DNA from: Branchiostoma floridae
Taxonomy: Eukaryota > Chordata > Leptocardii > Amphioxiformes > Branchiostomatidae
Length of the DNA: 64,000 nucleotides
NCBI RefSeq assembly: GCF_000003815.2
Contig: NC_049990.1
Coordinates: 13,189,528-13,253,527, forward strand
Direction of reading: 5' to 3'
Shown here: positions 47,561 through 61,079 of the stretch, in pieces
Position numbering within the stretch: the first letter of the stretch is position 1
Layout: every line of letters begins with the position of its first letter
Notes under the pieces: model-generated
What the model was told of the DNA's origin: nothing
What the model saw: the letters and a program-made list of their open reading frames with translations, nothing else
The model's database searches: none
Made by a program: the position numbers and the translations under genes

Positions 47561-49457
47561 GGGGATTGGCTTCTTCTGTTAACAGTTACAATGACTTTTT
47601 GTTGTTCTAAAAAGCCAAAGCCTGCAATGTTTTGAATATTTTCTTTGAAAATTTTGGTTTCAAAATGCAATCTGTAATCTTCTTACAAATGTACCAAGGA
47701 ACAAATGTGAATTTTCAGAAATTCAACAAAGGTCTTCACACGTATAGTACCAAGGGATCTATGCGTCATACAGGAGTTTGCAAATTCAACACCCGTAAAG
47801 GGAGGGTCTGTTGTCATCGAACGAGCGCTCTGAAACATATTCCTATTAATTAACCGAAGTAAGCACCAAACGGTTTGAATGTGTAGGTCTTCAGACGGGT
47901 AGCAGAAGCGAACATAGGAGTGAACTACTACCCGGATGATACCAGGACTTAAACAAGGACTGAAAACCCAACACTACCATAGTCTGCTGCCAGAAGCCCC
48001 CAACATGTGTATGTCACGTATGTCGCAGAGTCTCACAATAATCCGGCATAATCAGAAAATCTGGCACCGCCTGACTAATCCACCTCCACTTTCTGGCTTA
48101 GCACATCAAATCCTCCCGTACCTGTTCCGATGGTAAAGTAATTTTGGTGCAATTATGATACAGAAGAAGATTACTGAAACGAGCAATCTGTCATTGATGA
48201 GCTTTTGGTGACTTCTCCACCGGTTGTAATCATAGAATTGCTTGTTTTATTTCCAGAATTGACCCCTGTGAACCTTCTAAGTCCCGCTTTTAGTGACTCA
48301 TTCGCCATCTTTACTTCGTCTGTCATGTCAAGGCCGGGTGTTAAATTCATCAAACACCCATCATTCAGTCTACTAACGCCGGGGACAACGTTGGATTGTC
48401 TTACCTTTTATTTTTTTTCCTTGTAGCTACGAACGGTAAATTCCATAGAACCAAAAAGCAAAAACAAAGCTCGACTACCACAGCTTCCTATTATAGCTTA
48501 AAGCTAGTGATTGCACTGCGATGTTAGTGCTTGGTACCTGAACACTATTTGGACGCCTTTGATGCACTGTTTTGTTGTACTGCCTCACCACTCTCCGCTT
48601 TCCGCCATGTATGTATTTTTATGTGCTTTTAAGGGTGCAGTTTGCACCAGTTTTGCCCTTTCCTTTACTCTCTGTGATAAATAAAGAAATAAAGATGTAA
48701 AACTTCTATTACCATTTGCTTCACAAATCGTAGACTGGTAAACACTCATTAATCTTTAGTTTTAGCCGAAAAGCTCTAGGACAAATATGAACCAACTATC
48801 AAATCTGATTCTGCGACGTGATTCAAAATATAATTTGCATGTTCGTGACTAATTAGTGACATCTTGCAATTTTGTGGAAAGGATGAGAATTAGACCTAAG
48901 ATTTAATCTCATCTATAGCTCATTTAACACTGTCTATGTCTGATTTGTAGTAACCCTTTGATCCATTTTAAGGGCCTTAAACCGACGTGATGACCGCCAC
49001 AGCGCAGGGTTCGATTGTAATCACTTCGCCTGCCCCCGCTGTGCCCCCCTAAGTACTCAGGAACCAGTTCTTTGATGTTATTAACCCACAGGCTTGAAGT
49101 GTATGATCAAATCAGCATTCTTTTATTCGGTATTTTTTTCCACTGTGATTCTTTAACGGCTGAATGTTGACCCAATGCCATCATTTAGCTAAGTGCACAA
49201 TGCCACGTTAAGCTAGGAAAGGTCCTGGGTAACTTAGTTAAACTTGCACTTGTCCAGACTAGTACTTGAAAACTTTTTGTTTCTAATCTACTTGGACAAC
49301 TATACTGTGCTCCTTCTTTTTTCATGTGCGGTGTTAGTGTCTGATGTGAAAGAATGCTAGATTGTTATGGATGTATTGTAGGTTGGTGTGTTAGAGCTCA
49401 ATACTTGTTCTTAGAAAATGTTTTGTCGTACAGAGAAAATAACTGTTATTACCTTCG
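47561..49457. other. 1.9 kb without a supported gene
   Basis: Two stretches were considered. 48171-48390 (minus) is open and codon-like but unidentified. 48960-49050 has a box B-like GGTTCGATTG without a clear box A. Confidence 0.25.
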
Positions 49458-50045
49458 CCAGAAAGTTGTTTTGAGCGTGTTTGTTTGTCTGCCTGTCTGT
49501 CTGTCTGTCTGTGTGCCGACAGCATAACTCGAAGCCTAAGATGGATCCTTATGATATTTGGTAGGTGGGTAGGTGTCAGGAAAACAAAGGTCAAGTTTGA
49601 TTATGTGCCCTCTAGCGGCTTACTACTACTAGTTACTGTAGCGGAACTTCCATTTTTGATATCTCGTGTCCTGGACATGCTTCGGTGAGTGGTTTTGAGT
49701 GGTAGATAACACTTGGGGCAGCGAGTAAGTGCTTTGAGTATTGACCCCCTAGCGGAACTGCAGGCACCAATTTCCTTACAAACTTTGGACGAGAATAACT
49801 CAAGAACATGTTGACGGATCGTCATAATTTTTGGGTTGTAGATAGCCTAACTGATGACTAGCATAATGAAATACTAGTTATGCAAATCAACGACTAATTT
49901 ACATAATTAAAGCGGATGTTTATTAATCCTCTGCATTCCATGACTGGACTTTCAAACTTGTCTCTTATGTAACTGAGAAAGAAAGAAATTTCAATTGATA
50001 TTAACTATGACGACATCATTTGCATAATCATTTACAAAATATGAA
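49458..50045 (+). mobile_element. TACCTTCGCC repeat family, copy D
   Basis: It starts TATTACCTTCGCCAGAAAG, followed by GTCTGTCTGTCTGTCTGTGT, GACAGCATAACTCGAAGCC, GGTAGGTGGGTAGG, CCCTCTAGCGGCTTAC and an octamer pair near 49880-49904. The right end is missing. Confidence 0.7.
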
Positions 50046-50400
50046 AATTGAATCCGATTCCCAAGCTCCTCTGTGCATCCAACCAATCCAGTTGAAAACT
50101 GCCTTGGAAGGCAAAGGTACTTTTTGCTGAACATCCCTCATAAGCTGCGCGTTTCACCAAGGTGCACCACCCATTTATACATACAACGGCGGAGAACCAA
50201 TCCGCCTAGACTTGCACCAACAAGTCGATGGTAGTGTTATTTATGATACATCCTGACGGGTGACATCGAAAGACAGCCTTTTTGAACTGGTGATGGCTGG
50301 TCATTGTTGTTAGGTTACATTCGGGAGGAATATCTCCTTAATGATAAGTTGAAAAAAATCTTGATCTAGAGGCCATTATCCTTCATAATTTAACGCCTAA
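50046..50400. other. Non-coding spacer
   Basis: Nothing recognised. Confidence 0.3.
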
Positions 50401-50978
50401 TGGGCCCTTCACACTGAAAACGAAATAGCAGAAATGAAGCAGAACTAGCCAGAATGAAGTATTTGCAAAGTTCGTGCGACATTCGGGGCCATTCGGGTGG
50501 TAATTCCAAATGGACCTTATATCCCTTTCATACGAGAATAAACGGGCCGAAATGCCGTTAGAATGATAATTCTTTTCTATTCCTGTGCATTCGTAGTGTA
50601 TTCTAGACATTCCGACTACATTCCAGATATAATTTCAGCCACATTCGGGCAGGATTCGAGATGGCTTGCCGTTTCGATTCTCCATCGAATGAGATAAGAA
50701 TGTTTCGAATAATGTTGGAATGCCGCAGAATGCGGTCAGACTGCAGTAGGAAAATACACTTAGAATCCACTATGAATGCCATTCGATATTTCTCCACTTC
50801 GAATGCACCTCGACAGTTTTTGACATGTCAAAAACTTTCGGGCTAGCCAAAAGAACGGGCACGAATAGCTGGAATGCAGTTATAACACACTACGAATATC
50901 CAGGAATTGCCAGCAATAGAAAAGAATATTCATTCCGATGGCATTCCGGCTCATTCGTGCTCTTGTGTGAAGGGGGCT
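50401..50978. mobile_element. TAA-flanked MITE rich in GAAT/ATTC, second copy
   Basis: Ends GGGCCCTTCACAC and GTGTGAAGGGGGC, with TAA at 50398-50400 and 50979-50981. It aligns end to end with 6271-6862 and shares the same dense GAAT/ATTC spacing. Confidence 0.8.
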
Positions 50979-53900
50979 TAACATTTATCTTTAGAACATA
51001 AACAGGTTTGCAGAAGTAGAAGCACTTTTTTTGTTCATCCATACAAGAACGGACGTCGACATTGATTGTGGTTATGGTATATCGTATAAACCGCTGACAA
51101 TATGTAAATGTCAGCTTGACAAAGTTTGAATGATTCCTATTGGTTACAAATTTGCTATTTGAAAGTCTTCCTAACCATGGACAGTTGCGCCAAGCCAGAA
51201 ACCTAGTAGATTTGACATTCTTGTCTTGTCCTGTACCTGAATCGATCCCTGATCACTTCAACCTTAATTTCTCCCCTTTCCTTGCTCCGGTCAGCTCTCC
51301 TGATACACCAGCTAAAGACGCTTCAGAACTTGGATAATTGATCTTCTTTCTGTCAAACGAATGCTTAAAGTATCATTGTGCCAAATTGACCCCCTACCAT
51401 ACATTACCACAGATACTAATGGTTCTTAGAATCCAGTATTTATGTTATAGCTTGAATCTAAACAAAAAGAGATGGAGACACACTTGGGGTCGGATTATTG
51501 ACGACCTACCAAACAAAAACCAAACGATTATCATCGAGTTGATTAGGTAATTATCAATGTTCAGAACTGTATTCCGAGTGCAGGATAACAAGAAGGATTT
51601 CGGATCGATGGAGCTAATCGACACTTTATGAGGTACCTTCCCATCTCATCGATCCGGCGGGGGCAAAATGGTGGTTTCTGTAAAACAAAGGCGAATTTCG
51701 GCATTGTGCATTCCACATTTCAATTATTTTGTGACAGAGAAAGAAACCCATGTTCGCTGTACCCTGTTCGCTGTTATTGTTATTTATTGCCTATTGCGTA
51801 TTTATTTCTTTTTTTTTCAGTTTATGATAACATTTCTCTCGAAAATTCATCTCAATAGGCAAATATAGTCAGCGATACACAATTAACACAGCTGGAGTAT
51901 ATATACTCCTACTCACTCATATAGCAAAGGAATAAAATCATGCTGATATAGCAAACACTATAATTACTATCAATATACAAGGGTTTACTAACCCCAGCCA
52001 ATTTTCAAGTTCACGACTTATACAGTTTTAAAAAATCTAAATAGTATACAAAAATCATGTATATGAAAGAGAGCCAAATTTGACTCCACTATTTGATTAT
52101 TCTCTTGTGTCCTTTGGTAGGTAAGGAATGCAGTATTTCTCTGTCGTTTATTTGCAAGCCGACATGCAGCCAAACGTGCATTATTCTCTACCCACGACGT
52201 GCCCTACATCTCCGCAAACATATCAATAAATACGTTAGGCATAACAGGGCAATATTCATTATTACTTTGTGTCTAACAACATATTTCCTTAAAATGCCAG
52301 AGCGCATATTAACAAATGCCACCTGTATTGGTATGAACAGGGTGCTTATTTAATGTAACTACCCACATTTAATAACCCATGGTATGAATTTACCATAAAG
52401 TTATGAAGGCATCTGTGATATGGGCTTGGAGACAGGCCTAATAAATATGGATGTAACAGTTGTGTTAGACATACAATTATATTTCATGGTCCTGATCATA
52501 CATATAAATGACATTTTTCTTCCCTTTCGCAGAGCATCTAGTAGAAGCCGACTTTTCTACAAAATAAATGTAAAACGTTATCATTTCAGGCCACCAAATA
52601 TGCATACACAGTAACAGTTATTGTAATGATGTATACATAGTTATTTAGACTTCACTGTTTTTTATCCTCTTAAAAAGTATTTAACATACTTACTACACTA
52701 TAATTCGAAGTGGACAACGCTAATGTCAGATTCTCGTTGAATGAATAATAAATTGATCAATTGTGTAACTGATTAAAAGTAAAAGTGATGGACAAACATC
52801 GTTCGATAGCAAATTGAACAATAAAATTTGTATTATAAAAAAAACTTTATAACAGGTTATGTTTTGTATACTTTTTGCTTTTGTGTATTAATGTTTGTAC
52901 ACAACATCCAAAAATGCGAATGAATATTAATGTTACTTTTGCTATTTGGGTAGACGACATCATTAACTGATATTGTATATGCAATTAAGCGCAATATCTG
53001 AGTAATAATTGAGAAACTTTATAATGTAATTTTCCGAGGGTATGAGGTCGCAGGAATCTAGTTTTGGGCATGCATTATTTTGCTTTTATGTATTTGCATG
53101 ATGGTATTTTCGTCATGTATAACAAAGGAACGGTGCAGCACTTATTTAATGGTACACTTTTACACTTCAAGATATCAGGACACAGAGCTTCCATTGCTAA
53201 ACTTATAATCAGTTGCCAAAAGATACGAAATGAATATTGAAGGCATAACCGAATTTGTCTAAAGCAAAGAATCAGCCAATTTTGTACCTCAATCCCGGTA
53301 CAGTAGAATCCAGTTAATTACACATCGAGTAACCGCACACTTAGGTCAATTGCACTGAATTCCAAAATCCCAAACTGGGTCCCATTCACTCCATTCGCTT
53401 ATCTATACGACGAAAAGTCACCAATACCGGATAAATACACGCAGCAATTATAACTATATCTTTATATTTGCCAACTGTCATAATCCGAAAATAGGTCAAT
53501 ACATAAGTTCTGTTTTGTTATTAGAAAAGATCAAGGTGTTAGCGATCCCCGTATTTAATTCTTAGTGACTCGAAATTTACGACGAATTATGTGTTTCTAT
53601 TTTAAAGGTTGTATACATGTACTATACATACGACAGTGAATGTACTTTTTTGTTTCGTCAATAAAGTCTCTTCTTGTTATCCTGTATACCAGCAGTGTGT
53701 AAATAGTACACGTATTGTTTATGCTCAGTCTGCCTGGCGGATCTATTTGGAAGAGAATGTATGTAGCGTCGTAAGCCTGTGGTTTATGATATAAAGAAAG
53801 GTGTTACGCAGCCACAACACGACAAGACAATCTAATATCAGCCCATTTGGGTTTTCTACAGTAACGTGGATAATTGCTCCCCGCTCCGCCCGGAATACAC

Positions 53901-54607
53901 CCCCCGTCCTGCTTTTATCTTCTAATGAACCGTTTCATCGCAATTAGTTAAACGCGTTTGGCATTTGTGAGTAGAGCTGTAGTTAGTCATGCCTTAAACG
54001 TGGAATTATCTTGACAGTTGATAACAAATAAGTGGATTTCCACGCCCGCAGAGACTCAAGTTCATTTCCGTATGAGGATTTTCTGAGACATTCAGTGCAC
54101 TTTATTCCGGTATTAACCTATGGTGAGAAATATAATGACGCAAACCATCCATCATTGTTGAACGGTGTCATTATTGAAGTAATTCGTAGACTGCCAAGAA
54201 TAACGGGATTGACAATGGGTTTGGGGTAATTGCACACAGTCAATAACATTCTAGGGTGAAAGCTCTGAACAATGACTTATTTTTAGTTTTGAGTGCTTTG
54301 CTCAAGCACTGCTCAACCCTGTGTCTTTTTAGTGAAGTGCCAAAACTCAGTATCATGTAAGAACATTTGTAGGTAACTACCATCACGACTTTTCATTATT
54401 TCGTGAACTCGTAAAATAAATTTTACCTGAATGAAAATTGAACTGAAGTGGCCAACCCAAAAATTTACGATCGTCTAGCTCTAGTCTTTGTTGTTAAGGA
54501 ATAAGTAGGCCACTGCTTTTGTGTAGTCACCTTATGTAGATCACGTGACTCGGTGAGCAGTTGATCATAAGTTTCAGAAAGTCTATGACACCCTCTGTTG
54601 ACGGATA
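50979..54607. other. 3.6 kb without a supported gene
   Basis: Strongly AT-rich, with short chance frames. The less AT-rich block near 53850-54000 has no coding pattern. Confidence 0.35.
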
Positions 54608-55142
54608 CAGTCAAACCTGCCCGAGCGACCACCTCTTCTCAGCGACCACCTGGCCATTTCGACCGCTTTTTTTCGGTCCCGTTTTTTTTTCCATTGACGT
54701 AAGCATTAAGCGACCTTTTCTCAACGACCACCTGGCCAACGCGACCGCGACCGGCCCAAATTAGGGCCCATAACGACCGCATCATTTTCAAAATTGAGGT
54801 TTTCATCGATTTTTTATGATAACTAGCGCGATTTTGTGTCGAAATCGGCCATTTTGCGTCGTATTTTGACTGCCATTACGAAGTTATGCTTAGAATAATA
54901 TTTTTGACTTTACAGAATAATTTTGAATTTACAATTTACAGTGTGCGTGTTGTATTTGACATTAGATACTTCGCTTCTTTACGTGCGCGCAATGTGCTCG
55001 CTATTTGCCATTAAACACAACGGAAATCATTTATACTTTACATCGGGCATGTTTTGAGTCGATACTCTTCTCAGCGACCACCTGTCCAAATCGACCGATT
55101 TTTCCCGGTCCCCCGGGTGGTCGTCTTGGGCAGGTTTGACTG
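54608..55142. mobile_element. Pogo-like MITE, 535 bp
   Basis: Inverted ends CAGTCAAACCTGCCC and GGGCAGGTTTGACTG, flanked by TA at 54606-54607 and 55143-55144. GCGACCACCTG(G/T)CCA recurs near both ends. No transposase is present. Assignment to pogo/Tigger rests on the CAGT start and the TA target and is inference. Confidence 0.75.
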
Positions 55143-56751
55143 TATGTTCATTATATTACGTACCGTACCGTTGGTCCTCCACTCAGCATCTAGGGTTCTT
55201 TTGTAGGACCTACGTAGGTTTGAGTGATATCCATTTGATAGCATGTCAACGATACCGCCATATCTTAAGATGCGGAAAACACACCAACCATACCCCCAAG
55301 CTTTAAGCAAAGGATTGATCAAATATTCATCGTTGCTCTTTACATCACATTGCGGTTACAAATCCGCGGCACCGATAGCCATTGATCTCATAGGCAGGGG
55401 CATGTTAATTATTAACGATTCTTAACGCTGCCCTTTTATGTTCTGATTAGCCAAATATGGACTGCTTCAAATAGGATCGTAATAGCAATCACCACCGTGT
55501 GAGTGATTCTGAGTTGTTCATCAATATGAAATATGGATATAATCACGAATGAAACACATGGCTACGACTCACTTAGGAGGACTTCAAAAGTCCCATAATT
55601 GACCAATTATCGAACACCTTTTGTAAAACTCATCTGATATGTGTAAATTTTATTACCTCAGAGTTTTAAATATGGTATAGTTGGAAAAGTAGTGTTGAAT
55701 ACATAAAGAAGTATCATTCTGGGTATGTATTAATAAGGTATGTACTTTTAAGTATTTTTAGAATTAAAATTCTTAAATTGTCGCAGTTACTGTCGCAGTT
55801 TTGCCTTCCATATTATAGTCATCTACCTCACAAAGTCTTTTGTCTTACATCCTTTGATAATTTTAGAATTTGAAATGAATCTTTATCATCTGGTCTTTAT
55901 GGTAATACAATTTTTGATAACCATTCTGTGAACAGTTGGTTGAGTAAGATTATTGAAAATTAACCTGATGATAGGAAAGCAGATATTTGCACTCATTCAG
56001 AATGACCCACAGGGAAGCTAATGCAAGATTTTCATTACGATAAGCTTATCAATATGAAAAATGACTGTACGTGTAAAAACACAGCGAATGATCTTGATTG
56101 ATTGTCCCATTCTTGAGAGTGTAATCATCAACTCATTTCGATCGAGATTTATTTGTTGATCTGCTTCTGCAACAGAACAGTTAAACTCCCGGGTTGGCGG
56201 ATTACAGTATACATTATCTGTTGTATCTATTTGGCACTATATACTCTGTCCAACCTGGACTCTTAGAAGCAGTGACTACAAAAACTGCAATCATGTAGCT
56301 ATGATTACCCTGGGGTAATCAATTACATGGTTTTTATTAATTTTCACAACGACAAAAGTACTTAAGAAACACAGTATGTTTTCAGCTGATAAAACTGTTA
56401 TTGGCCTCTTATCAGAGGAAGGGTGTTTTAATTTAGAAACTCTATTTCTACAACCAACAACGATCAGTATCGCCGTATCTTATGATGAAGATAAACTGTA
56501 ACGTTAGTAAACACCGAGGTGAGATATTTGTGATTTCTATTACTTTATGGTGTATCATGAAGTGATGCATTTCCGTTGTAGAAATTCCAAATGTGTTCAA
56601 AATACTGGCATTAGATTAATTTAGTTTCCTGAATATCTATTGGGTAACAAATTTCTTTGGTGCTCAAACAGGATCTATATACAGCCGACGTGTTTAGTGA
56701 ACATCATATTATCTAAATAGTACCTTCCTAAGGGCAAGTCCGATTGGTACT
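55143..56751. other. Non-coding stretch, nothing recognised
   Basis: AT-rich. No exon or terminus was identified. Confidence 0.35.
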
Positions 56752-56766
56752 ATTCACGGAAGCTTT

Positions 56767-57142
56767 TAGCTCCTGCAACTAAGACAACAGGAGCTAATTG
56801 ACTCATTTGCATTAACTGTGTCTTAGCCTTGCTATCCTTTGAAATCCAAATTGTCTTCAGCTTCATTATGCCTTACCTTTGTTTTCTTTGGAAATCAAAT
56901 TGTCTTCTGTCTGAATTGTCTAACAAAAAAAAAAACGTTTCGTATTGGACATCTGAAATTGTCTTCATTCATAGTTAGAGTATAAAAGTTTAAAAATGTT
57001 TCTTCCAGATCACTTCAGTGTCACTGATGAAGGATAGTGAATTCTATCCGAAACGTCTGACCGTTTCCAAAACCATATCCAGTTGCTTGAGTAAATACTT
57101 TTTGGTGTATCCTATTACCTGGATGTCTAACCTACATCGACG
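56767..57142 (+). mobile_element. Short Penelope-like element with hammerhead-like end
   Basis: A 14-bp direct repeat TATTCACGGAAGCT stands immediately on each side (56751-56764 and 57143-57156), consistent with a target-site duplication. The interior has no reverse transcriptase. The right part holds the hammerhead-like motif and the end shared with the copies at 8.2, 9.2, 36.9 and 37.3 kb. Confidence 0.5.
57020..57061 (+). ncRNA. Hammerhead-ribozyme-like motif
   Basis: In order: GTCA (stem I), CTGATGA box, an extra A, GGATAG, a 6-base loop, CTATCC (perfect 6-bp stem II), GAAAC box, GTC cleavage triplet, and TGAC pairing with the first GTCA. Stem III would be formed only by ACGT, which is self-complementary, as in minimal hammerheads thought to act as dimers. 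The extra A before stem II may weaken or abolish activity. Confidence 0.45.
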
Positions 57143-57156
57143 TATTCACGGAAGCT

Positions 57157-59950
57157 CATACATTGTTTTCATTGCTCCGATGTCTTCACTAGCGGATATA
57201 ATTTTTTTTTTATCATGTAGTTCTATAGCATAAAAGTGTAGTCAAGGGACTATTTAGGAAGGTAAGTTGTGCTATACAATAGTTAAACAAGCACACAATA
57301 TTAAAGGCAAAGGGACTTAATCATATTGTTAAACATCGAAAGCATCTGGTTATGTTACAAAACTTGAACGTTGAAAAGTGATCAATCTTTCTGCAGCCTT
57401 GTACTTTTGTCTTGGGTAAACTTCACAAACACAACATGTAATGACAATGATTTAAGATAACCCAACATGCTGTAAACATGGTTATTAAATCATCTGCAAA
57501 CAATTAAACATCTACCTTCATATTTGGCAATGAGCCAACTCCAACAACGCTAAGGTTGAATATTAATCAGAGCGTCATAAAAACAGATTTACGGTCAAAG
57601 TGAGCTTGCGGTGAGAGCGCCTTCATGGTGAAAAGTGAGTAGATATTGCATATATATAATTATATATGCTTATCAACCCTAAACCGGGGCGATGGGTGGT
57701 ATCGACTTTAGGGCACCTTTGACCCAATTCTGACGTCACGTTTCTTGAGTGACCTGTAGTACCACACGCGTACGGCATGACCATGCAGTGTGGGGTCAAG
57801 TAAAGATAGTATTGTGGTGAAATAAGCTGATATTGAAAAACAAATTCCATCTGTGTTTTTTATGTCAATGTCTACCAGTTTACAAACGCATGGCTGATAT
57901 ACTACACGCAAAGAACTGTGTGGGGTAACTGTATAGTGTTTCCCAGAGCTTAGGGTCCTGTCTGAAAAACTTGTCATACTTACGATCTTGTGCATTTGGG
58001 AATAACATTTTACACGACTTTTCGTACTCCAATCAGGTGTAATAATGGGTACTTGACTTAACGGTTAGGAAGGTAAATGGCAGTTGAAGGAGAAGGATGG
58101 GCTGCGCCTTCTACTGTGCCCGAGACACCGTGGTTCAACCCGCTGACCCATAAGGTTATCAGACTATACCTTTACTCTCCGTCTGTTCTTTGTATTTAGC
58201 ACTGTTGGAATATGTTACAATCCCACATGGTGCTTGTCTGTCTGAAAGGAAAAAAAATAAGAACTACGGCGTGCAGTATCTTACACCGTCTATGATAATG
58301 TAAAATCCCTAAAACTGACAAATTATGTATTAGAAAACGATCTACTTGTTCATGCCGATTAATAATCCGCTTCTATGTCATGATGTAATTGACGACCCTT
58401 ATCAATTACCCGAACCACTGTGTCGTTTCGAGCTAGCTTTACTACTAACGTAACACGAAATGCACACTCATGCAATGAGTGGACCGGAATAAGAAATAAA
58501 AGTGAGTGTAAAAGATTGTGATTTTCATTCCCCTAATGCTAGAAAACATCTTACGGATCGTAAGAATTTTTGATGGTGTCTGCATGTTAAATCATCAAGC
58601 GGCATCGTAATTTCAGGCATCATTACTCCGGGCGACACCCGAGAAGGGAAAGCATCAATTTCGGAAGATCATTACGACAATCCAGCAGCGATACAGCTCA
58701 GCTCAAATTGTGAACGCCATTGTCTCCCGGCCCGTCTGCCACAAAATGCCGCGGCAATAATCGACAACTCGCGATACAAAAAAGTAATGCATACTTCACA
58801 TGTGGCGTCTCTCCCATGAATGTAATACTATGCACTCACTCATTCTCTAGCCATACCATACCCTACTTGTTATTAACCTTGAAAAATGATACATTTTGAT
58901 ACATGATAAATGTTTAAAACAGTTTGTGATTGTGAAGACGGCATCACAAATGTATCTTCCACTCTTCTGAAGTGATGATGATGTGAAATCCTATCTGACG
59001 GAGGCATGCGCGTGCCATTTTCCGATGACATTGATGAACAACTTCAAACAGGAGACCAGAACAATGTAATGCATTCAGTATCTCCAGGGATGGTGATATT
59101 GCTATCGTATAAAGCCGACGCCTTTTGACTTAACACAATTAGAACATCCATTATCTCTTCGGTCACTGGGGAATTGTTTAAGTAGTGTAAAGCGTGAAGA
59201 AGGCACTTCTGTAGTGACGAATTGCCACTAATGATACGAAAATCTAACAAATAACATAGATTGTTATCAAGATCAAGAAAGAACTGGCAGCTTAGAAGAT
59301 GTATGGAATTTATTCTAATACATAAAACCCCATAATCATGCTCCAGCCGTGTCTAGAATAGCGTGTACATATATGAAGTATTAGTATGAGTCCACCAATC
59401 TATTCTAAACCACGATATTAAGGAAGGGTCGAGTTTGTTCTTTAAAGCTCCTGGTGGTCCTCCTGTGTTATATTGTGTTATATCACGATCACAGATTCTG
59501 TAACCCACTCATTCAATACTGCTACTGTTTCTGCACACATTAAGAACATATCTACACCAAGGGTATGTAACACTTCTGAAAATCATAACATCTATTAAGA
59601 ACGGTTTTCAATTATGGCAAGGCCAAGGATCTGGAATATATCCAAGGAATCCCCGTTGAAAGTACATGTGGCTTTTTTTACACGAAAGCGTCCTCTTCCT
59701 TTTAGTCTCCATGATAAAATTGATAACCATTTTGTCATAGTGAGCTTCTTTATTTCTGTATCATTATTCTGTATCCAAAAGAATTTTTCTAATATGAGAC
59801 ACGGGGCATGAGAGCCCATATTTCTGTATCTAGTGTATAATCAACCTCCTCGTATCGACTGTTTCATCAGCATAAAGTAAATCGGCCTCGACATGAGGAC
59901 GCTCTCTCATTGGCACAGTCCCAGAACACATCGATATGTCAGCTGCCGGC
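57157..59950. other. 2.8 kb upstream of the neuroligin promoter region, no supported gene
   Basis: A decayed MITE scrap (GGTGAGAGCGCC near 57610) and a possible SINE box B (GTGGTTCAACCCG near 58130) were seen. Nothing coding is convincing. Confidence 0.3.
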
Positions 59951-61079
59951 GTTCACGTGATGTGGACTATATAAAGCACCGATACAGGAAAAGCTGTTAG
60001 GCATAGCATGCTTAATTGAACGTTATTAGGGCCACCTGACCAGACTTGGCGGCGATATGCCTTAGGTAAAGCGGAATTGGGCTTTCGTCCGGGCTGCCAT
60101 TGGCATAGTTTAATCTCCCGCAATACGGCATCGCAGGCAAGGCTCTCCGTGTGCATTCAACAGCTGGCGGTTAACCATCCGAGGATATTGTTGATGTAAA
60201 GTAGCGGTGCGCCGAAATCTTCACTCATTGGTTTTGACGTCCTGCCGGGCTGAACCGCCGGCATCTCCGCCGTTTTGCCGCGTTCGCGCTCGTCTTTTGC
60301 TCAAACAAGTGATTGCTGACGCCAGCACACGCGTGCGGTAAGCCCAATCGTTTACCGTAGATGTCATCTGTCGGCATTAGGTACGCGTCCTGCTTGCACG
60401 CACCCAACAGATGACACTGTGACTTTGCTATCCCCAGGTTTACCTAGTGTCCGCAAATTCTCTTCTCATTCTAGCTGTGCCGTGTGTCTAGGGGAGATAC
60501 ACCGCTATCTACCTGCACTCAACTCTTCCCATCTCTGTTTCCGGAAGATATGGACATACTACAGGCTGGTACGTACAACCAGCGCGGTGGCCGTGCTCAA
60601 CAGCCGTACTTGATATTCCTTGATGGCTGAGGGAGATAGCCATGCCTCCACGCACGGCAGCTGAGCGATCTAATCAAGAGATGCACTGTTAATTAACATC
60701 AAATGTCGTTTCATTACGATGAAGCCTGTTATCGCCTCTACATGGAGATCTAGACTGGCATCATAGCTGGACATAAAAACTCGCCTGTGAAAAGAAAGCT
60801 ATTGATCCGTGTAGGCTTCTAGACGCCGCGCCTCGCTCTGTGGTTCGCTCGGGGTGAAAGGCCAGCTTTGTACCCACAACACCGGCTGAACTCCCGGACA
60901 ACCTTGCCAAGTTTACACGGAGGCCGGCATAATCTTTATTAAGCGTGTGCTGCTTCCATTGTAGTGCCGCTAGCGACGTGCTCGCCCACCGTGCCGTGAA
61001 TAACAATCACCAGAACCCCTCAATCAACAACAGGGGAAAGATTGATTCAAGGAAGGTCGTGGGGAGGGAAACACTGACG
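59951..61079 (+). promoter_or_regulatory. Putative promoter/5' UTR region of the neuroligin-like gene
   Basis: CpG-containing words become much more frequent (for example 60230-60330) than in the AT-rich DNA to the left. An E-box CACGTG lies at 59954-59959 and a TATA-like TATATAAAG at 59968-59976, about 1.1 kb before the ATG. Whether transcription starts there is unknown. Confidence 0.3.

Noticed and set aside
48960-49050. GGTTCGATTG box B-like sequence
   Set aside because: No box A at the correct distance and no SINE body shared with the two accepted copies.
58060-58160. GTGGTTCAACCCG as a SINE box B
   Set aside because: It matches the box only partly and the upstream half is not tRNA-like.
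58617-58783. Possible exon between TTTCAG and AAAAA|GTAATG upstream of neuroligin
   Set aside because: Two frames are open, neither resembles a known family, and no partner exons were found.
60945-61079. In-frame upstream extension of the neuroligin exon
   Set aside because: It begins at GTG, not ATG, and adds a Cys-rich stretch before a normal signal peptide. The ATG at 61080 has a strong context.
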